A stretch of DNA of 6,885 bases from PNKC01 sp039917655 (GTDB lineage: Bacteria > Chloroflexota > Dehalococcoidia > Tepidiformales > Tepidiformaceae): the NCBI GenBank assembly GCA_039917655.1, contig JBDSJC010000241.1, positions 1 to 6,885 of the forward strand. The letters are read 5' to 3'. The position numbers were made by a program, and so were the translations under genes. How positions within the stretch are numbered: position 1 is the first letter of the stretch; every line of letters begins with the position of its first letter. Below are positions 1-4,300 of this stretch, piece after piece. Under the pieces are notes generated by a model that had not been told where the DNA came from, ran no database searches, and saw only the letters and a list, made by a program, of their open reading frames with translations.

Positions 1-1041
1 GCCGTCGAAGCGTTGTTCGACGACGGCCCGGCCCCGAGCGCCCATCGCGGAAAGCTGTACGCGTTGCGCCTGAGCCCCGCGAAGCGCTGCCGCCAGGGCC
101 GTCGGCGTGGGTTCGATCAGCCAGCCCGTATCACCCGGCTCGACGATGTCTCTCGCGCCGCCGACGTCGCTCATGATCACGGGGAGGGCGCTGGCCATGG
201 CTTCGATGGTGGCGATGCCGAAGCACTCGGCCAGGGTTGGAAGTACGAACAGTTCGGCGCGGGCGTAGAGCGCTTTCAGAGCCTCGGAGTTCGGCTCCGC
301 ACGGTGGACGCGGACGCCGGGGGGAAGTTCGCCCACCTGCTCTCGCGTGACGATGTCGAGGGTTAGCTCACCGGTCGGGAACGTGCGGAAGACGTCGAAG
401 AGCATCTGCCCACCCTTACGGGCGAAGTCGCCGCCAACAAAGAGGAGGCGCAACGGGCCTTCGGTGTCAGTAGAGTGATGAGGCGTCCATTGATCGAGCG
501 AGATGCCTGGCGGCGCAACGCGGATGCGAGAATCATCGATGCCCTCGGCGCGCAGGCCGTCCGCGGCCCAGTTCGACCACGGCGTGAAGAGCGTGACCGG
601 CGACCAGATCAGGCGTTCTTGGAGTTGCGAAAGCTTGCGTCGGAAGCCGGTTTTCGGCGGCCGGTGAAAGTAGTGCGGGGCCATCGATTCGAGCTGCGCG
701 TCGGTGGCGTCCAGGTCGAAGATGACCGGCCGTCGCCAGGGCCCGAGCTGGAGCGGTGCGTAGACCGCCAACTCTTCGCCGCCGGAGGTCCAGATGACGT
801 CGGGTCTCGGAAGGGAGACCATCGGTCGCGCCTCGAACACAGCTCGCGCGCGCCCTTTGAGGCCTGCGGGGACAAGCGGCGTCCGTTCGAGCAGACCGCG
901 TTCATTCCAGCCGGAGATCGTCCGAAAGGAGGCGCGGATACGGGCGTCGTCCTGGGCGTGACGGCGCAGATTGGCGAACCGCGTGGCGTGGCCGGCGTAC
1001 GTGGAACCGAGAAAGAGGACCGAAGGGCGCGGGTCAGCCAC
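1..1041 (-). CDS. GT4-family (GT-B fold) glycosyltransferase, C-terminus cut by window edge
   Basis: Probable retaining glycosyltransferase that moves a sugar from an activated nucleotide donor to an unknown acceptor; cytosolic or membrane-associated, with no signal peptide or membrane segment visible. The frame is open from 1041 to position 1 (347 codons, no stop). The start is GTG at 1041-1039: AGGAG lies 5 nt upstream, the protein then enters the first beta strand and loop (VLFLGSTYAGH, residues 8-18), and an in-frame TGA at 1065-1063 leaves no earlier ATG. C-terminal-domain landmarks: PPGISLDQW from residue 177 (linker into the donor domain), LLFVGGDFARKGG to about residue 211 (phosphate-binding Arg208/Lys209), the E-x7-E motif E272-CFGIATI-E280 in LAECFG...IEAMA, and SDVGGARDIVEPG at 291-303. 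GT4 enzymes usually have 350-400 residues, so little is missing. It is transcribed away from the PKS across a shared 275-bp gap, which suggests, but does not prove, that it glycosylates the polyketide. Sugar and acceptor cannot be read from the sequence. Confidence 0.93.
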   Translation of the reverse strand, partial: MADPRPSVLFLGSTYAGHATRFANLRRHAQDDARIRASFRTISGWNERGLLERTPLVPAGLKGRARAVFEARPMVSLPRPDVIWTSGGEELAVYAPLQLGPWRRPVIFDLDATDAQLESMAPHYFHRPPKTGFRRKLSQLQERLIWSPVTLFTPWSNWAADGLRAEGIDDSRIRVAPPGISLDQWTPHHSTDTEGPLRLLFVGGDFARKGGQMLFDVFRTFPTGELTLDIVTREQVGELPPGVRVHRAEPNSEALKALYARAELFVLPTLAECFGIATIEAMASALPVIMSDVGGARDIVEPGDTGWLIEPTPTALAAALRGAQAQRVQLSAMGARGRAVVEQRFDG

Positions 1042-1046
1042 AGCGT

Positions 1047-1051
1047 CTCCT
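1047..1051 (-). promoter_or_regulatory. Ribosome binding site of the glycosyltransferase gene
   Basis: CTCCT on the plus strand reads AGGAG on the minus strand, 5 nt before the GTG codon at 1041. It is a near-consensus Shine-Dalgarno and decides the start: no ATG occurs between this site and the upstream in-frame stop at 1065-1063, and the next residues are already the N-terminal strand of the GT-B fold. Confidence 0.82.
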
Positions 1052-1062
1052 GATGCCCATGA

Positions 1063-1247
1063 TCAACCGCGGGGCGACGACTTGGCGTAGTCAACGGTAC
1101 GCGGGTAACGAACGCGTTGAGGGGAGGCAGAGATCGGTGCACCCGTTCTGCCGGGTGGCGCTCCAAACCAACCGAGCGTGGACACGGCGAACGGGGAGCC
1201 AAACCCCCAAATCAACCGCCACTCAACTCCCGACGCGTGTACTCAAC
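1063..1247 (+). repeat. Five TCAAC direct repeats, possible regulator-binding sites
   Basis: TCAAC occurs on the plus strand at 1063, 1091, 1212, 1223 and 1243, with one inverted copy (GTTGA, 1116-1120). The copies at 1212 and 1223 are exactly 11 bp apart, one helical turn. Those at 1223 and 1243 share the longer ACTCAAC and are 20 bp apart. A given pentamer would be expected less than once in 275 bp. Helically phased direct repeats are the known binding pattern of SARP-type activators and some other pathway regulators. No such regulator is in the window and the motif is not a textbook SARP heptamer, so function is inferred only. Confidence 0.4.
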
Positions 1248-1259
1248 AGCGTGGCGACC

Positions 1260-1276
1260 GCGCCGAATTCCGGCGC
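1260..1276 (+). repeat. GC-rich inverted repeat upstream of the PKS start
   Basis: GCGCCG (1260-1265) and CGGCGC (1271-1276) form a perfect 6-bp stem around the 5-nt loop AATTC. It ends 40 nt before the PKS start codon. There is no T-tract on either side, so it is unlikely to be an intrinsic terminator. It could be an operator or a hairpin in the PKS leader, or chance in GC-rich DNA. Confidence 0.35.
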
Positions 1277-1316
1277 ACGACGCCGAAACTTGGCAGTCGG
1301 AGCTGGCTAGAGAAGT

Positions 1317-4300
1317 ATGCCGGGAACTGATAACTCAAACGACATCGCAATCGTGGGTATGGCCGGCCGATTCCCCGGTGCACGCTCGGTTGGCGACCTC
1401 TGGGAGCTCGTGCGCAGCGGCGGGACCGCGCTCCAGGTGAGGACGGCGGACGAGGCGGTCGCGGCTGGCGTCCCCGCATACCTCGCCCGCGATCCACAGC
1501 ACGTGAACCTTGGGACCGCGCTCGAAGATGTCGAGGCATTCGACGCATCGTTCTTCGACATTGGCCCCCGCGACGCCGCGATCATGGACCCGCAACACAG
1601 GCATTTCCTCGAATGCTCATGGGAAGCGCTCGAAGATGCCGGCCACGTGCCCGAAAAGTTCGACGGCGCGATCGGGGTGTACGCCGGCTGCGGCATGAAC
1701 AGCTATCTGCTCAACAACCTCCTCACCAACCCCGATCTTGTGCAATCCCTCGGGATGTTTCTGCTGCGGCACACGAGCAACGACAAGGACTTTCTTTCGA
1801 CTGGCGTTTCGTACCGGCTGAACCTCAAGGGTCCGAGCGTGAACGTGCAGACTGCCTGCTCAACGTCGTTGGTGGCAATTCACCTGGCGTCACAGGCACT
1901 GCTCAACGGCGAATGCGACATGGCACTGGCCGGCGGCGCGACGATCGAGGCGCCGCAGGGGCGGGGCTATCTGTACCGCGAAGGCGAGATCCTGTCTCCC
2001 GACGGCCTCTGCCGGGCGTTCGATGCGCAGTCGAAAGGAACTGTGCTGACCAGCGGGGCTGGGGTTGTGGTGCTCCGCCGACTGGCCGATGCAGTGGCCG
2101 ATGGGGACCACATCCACGCCGTTATCAAAGCTTCCGCTATCAACAACGACGGCGCTGGGAAGATCGGCTACCTGGCGCCGAGCGTGGATGGCCACGCCGC
2201 CGTCGTAAGCGAGGCGCTGGCGTTGGCTGGTGTCTCACCGGACTCCATCCAGTACGTCGAGGCGCACGGGACGGGGACCGCGATCGGCGACCCGATCGAG
2301 GTCGCGGCCCTGACGGCGGCGTTCCGCGAGAGCACGCAGCGCACTGGCTTTGCAAGGCTCGGCTCCATCAAGCCGACGATCGGCCACCTCGATACGGCGG
2401 CCGGCGTGGCGAGCGTAATCAAGACCGCGACCGCACTCAGCGAGGCGGTACTCCCACCGATGACAAGCTTCACGGGCCCCAACCCGCTAATCGGAATCGG
2501 CGCGACGCCGTTTGCGCTCAGCGGCCTAGCAGAGCACTGGCCGCGCGGGTTGGAGCCACGGCGGGCGGGCGTCAGTTCGTTGGGTGTGGGCGGGACGAAC
2601 GCTCACGTCATCATGGAGGAGGCGCCTCCATTTCAGGGCGGCGGCGACGAATGGTCAGGTTCACAACTGATCGTACTTTCCGCAAAATCAGCAGCCGCAC
2701 TCGACCGAGCCAGCGTTCGCTTGGCGGGTTTTCTCACCGCTCACCCTGATTCCAGCCTGGCGGATGTCGCGCACACCCTGCAGAACGGTCGCGCCGAGTT
2801 CGCTCACAGGCGAGCCGTTAGCGCCCGCACGACCGGCGAGGCGGCAGCGCTTCTCGGTGGTTTGGACGCCCGGCGGGTGGCCACCGCGAAAACTCCGTCT
2901 ACCATTCCCTCGGTGGTCTTCATGTTCCCCGGAGGGGGCGCCCAATACCCCAACATGGGCAGCGAACTCTACGACCAGGAGCCCGTCTACCGCGATTGCA
3001 TCGAAGAGTGTCTAGCCGCTTTGGACGCCGAGCTTTCGCAAGCTGTTCGAAGCGTGATGTTCCCTCCGGTGGAGTGCGAAGGCCCCGCAACGGCACGCAT
3101 GGCTCTGCCGTCGCTCCAACTCCCCGCGATTTTCATGACGGAAATGGCCCTGGCCCGGCTCTGGATGTCTTGGGGCGTCAACCCAGATGCGATGACAGGC
3201 CACAGCCTGGGCGAGTATGCCGCCGCATGTCTGGCTGGCGTTATGTCGCTTCCGGACGCACTGTCCATCGTCTCGCTCCGTGGGCAGATCATGGAGCGTT
3301 CAGCGGACGCCGGAATGCTGAGCGTCGCGCTTTCGGAGGCCGACCTGTTGGCCTGCATGCCGGTGAGTCTTTCACTGGCGGCCGTCAACGCGCCCGAACT
3401 CTGCGTCGTATCAGGCTCAGCCACAGCGATCGACGAGTTCGAAGCCGAGTTGACCACCCGCGAGATCCCCACGCGGCGGATCAAGATCAGTGGCGCCATT
3501 CACTGTAGCCTCCTTGATCCGTTCCTCGCGGAGTTCAACTCGCGGGTCTCGAGCGTCCAATTGTCGGCACCAACGATTCCCTACATCTCGAACGTCACGG
3601 GCACCTGGGTGCGCAGCGAGGATGCCTGCGACCCGGCGTACTGGGTCCGTCACCTGCGGCACACTGTGCGCTTTGCCGACGGACTGGCGGAACTGCTTGG
3701 CGAGCCGAACCGGCTCCTGATCGAAGTGGGTCCCGGTGGGACACTGACCGCGCTCGCCCGGCAACAGCGTCCCGGACCGGCCGCCTCGGTTTCATCCTTG
3801 CCTCATCCGCAGGACAACGTGTCCGCGAGCGAGCACATGCTGCTCTCGCTAGGACGGGCTTGGACCGCTGGCCTCGCAGTGAATTGGGACTTGCTCCAGC
3901 CCAAAGGCCAGCGTCGCCGGGTGTCCCTGCCCACCTACCCGTTCGAACGCGAGCGGCACTGGATCGAACCGGGGGCAGGCGCCCTTGCTGCTCCCGAGGC
4001 GGCGGTCGCAACGCGTCCATTTTCCGAATGGTTCTCGACCCCCGAATGGATCCTTTCACCGCTGCGGTCCGCGCCTCCAGAAGTGGCTGCGGGCGAAAGG
4101 GCGCTCGTGCTCACGGACGAAGCGGGCACCGCGCTTCCGATCGTCGCCGCACTCAAGAAGCGCGGCTTTTCCGTGGTCACCGCCACCTTGGGCGGCCCCG
4201 AAGCACCGTTTCTGAAGCTCAATCCTCACGAATACCGGCTCAACCCGGGCTCGCGGCAAGACTACGAACAGCTGCTTGAGCAACTCACCGCTGACGGTCT

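Larger units (their letters stand above)
1042..1316. promoter_or_regulatory. Divergent intergenic region between glycosyltransferase and PKS (275 bp)
   Basis: It must contain the start signals of the glycosyltransferase and, unless transcription arises elsewhere, of the PKS. No convincing -35/-10 pair was found on either strand; the best plus-strand candidate, TTGGCG at 1082-1087 with a 17-nt spacer to GTAACG at 1105-1110, is weak. About 1141-1230 is noticeably C/A-rich on the plus strand, unlike the coding sequence on either side. The region holds five TCAAC copies, an inverted pair TCAACG (1091-1096)/CGTTGA (1115-1120), the palindrome AACGCGTT (1111-1118) and a short hairpin at 1260-1276. 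No RNA gene or credible small protein was recognised. Confidence 0.6.

Noticed and set aside
13..366. 117-residue plus-strand open frame at the left edge
   Set aside because: It is a shadow of the GT4 donor-binding domain, including E-x7-E at 202-228, and shows no motif of its own.
475..1053. 192-residue plus-strand open frame opposite the glycosyltransferase
   Set aside because: It is antisense to a frame that spells clear GT4 motifs. Its Arg/Gly-rich translation shows no domain, and long antisense frames are expected in GC-rich coding DNA.
609..1202. 197-residue minus-strand open frame overlapping the glycosyltransferase start
   Set aside because: It is in another frame from the GT, Arg/Ser/Pro-rich and motif-free, and crosses the intergenic region. 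The true minus-strand frame is the one starting at 1041.
1290..1307. Sigma-54-like TTGGCA...GGC near the PKS start
   Set aside because: The spacing between the GG and GC elements is wrong for -24/-12, and the site is too close to the start codon.
1053..1310. Possible 85-residue small protein between the two genes
   Set aside because: It begins beside the GT Shine-Dalgarno, has no ribosome site and low-complexity basic content, and its TAG stop only marks the upstream limit of the PKS frame.
1613..2749. 378-residue plus-strand open frame inside the KS region
   Set aside because: It is out of frame with the KS, which carries Cys181, His317 and His357 across the same bases; its Arg-rich composition is typical of a frame shadow.
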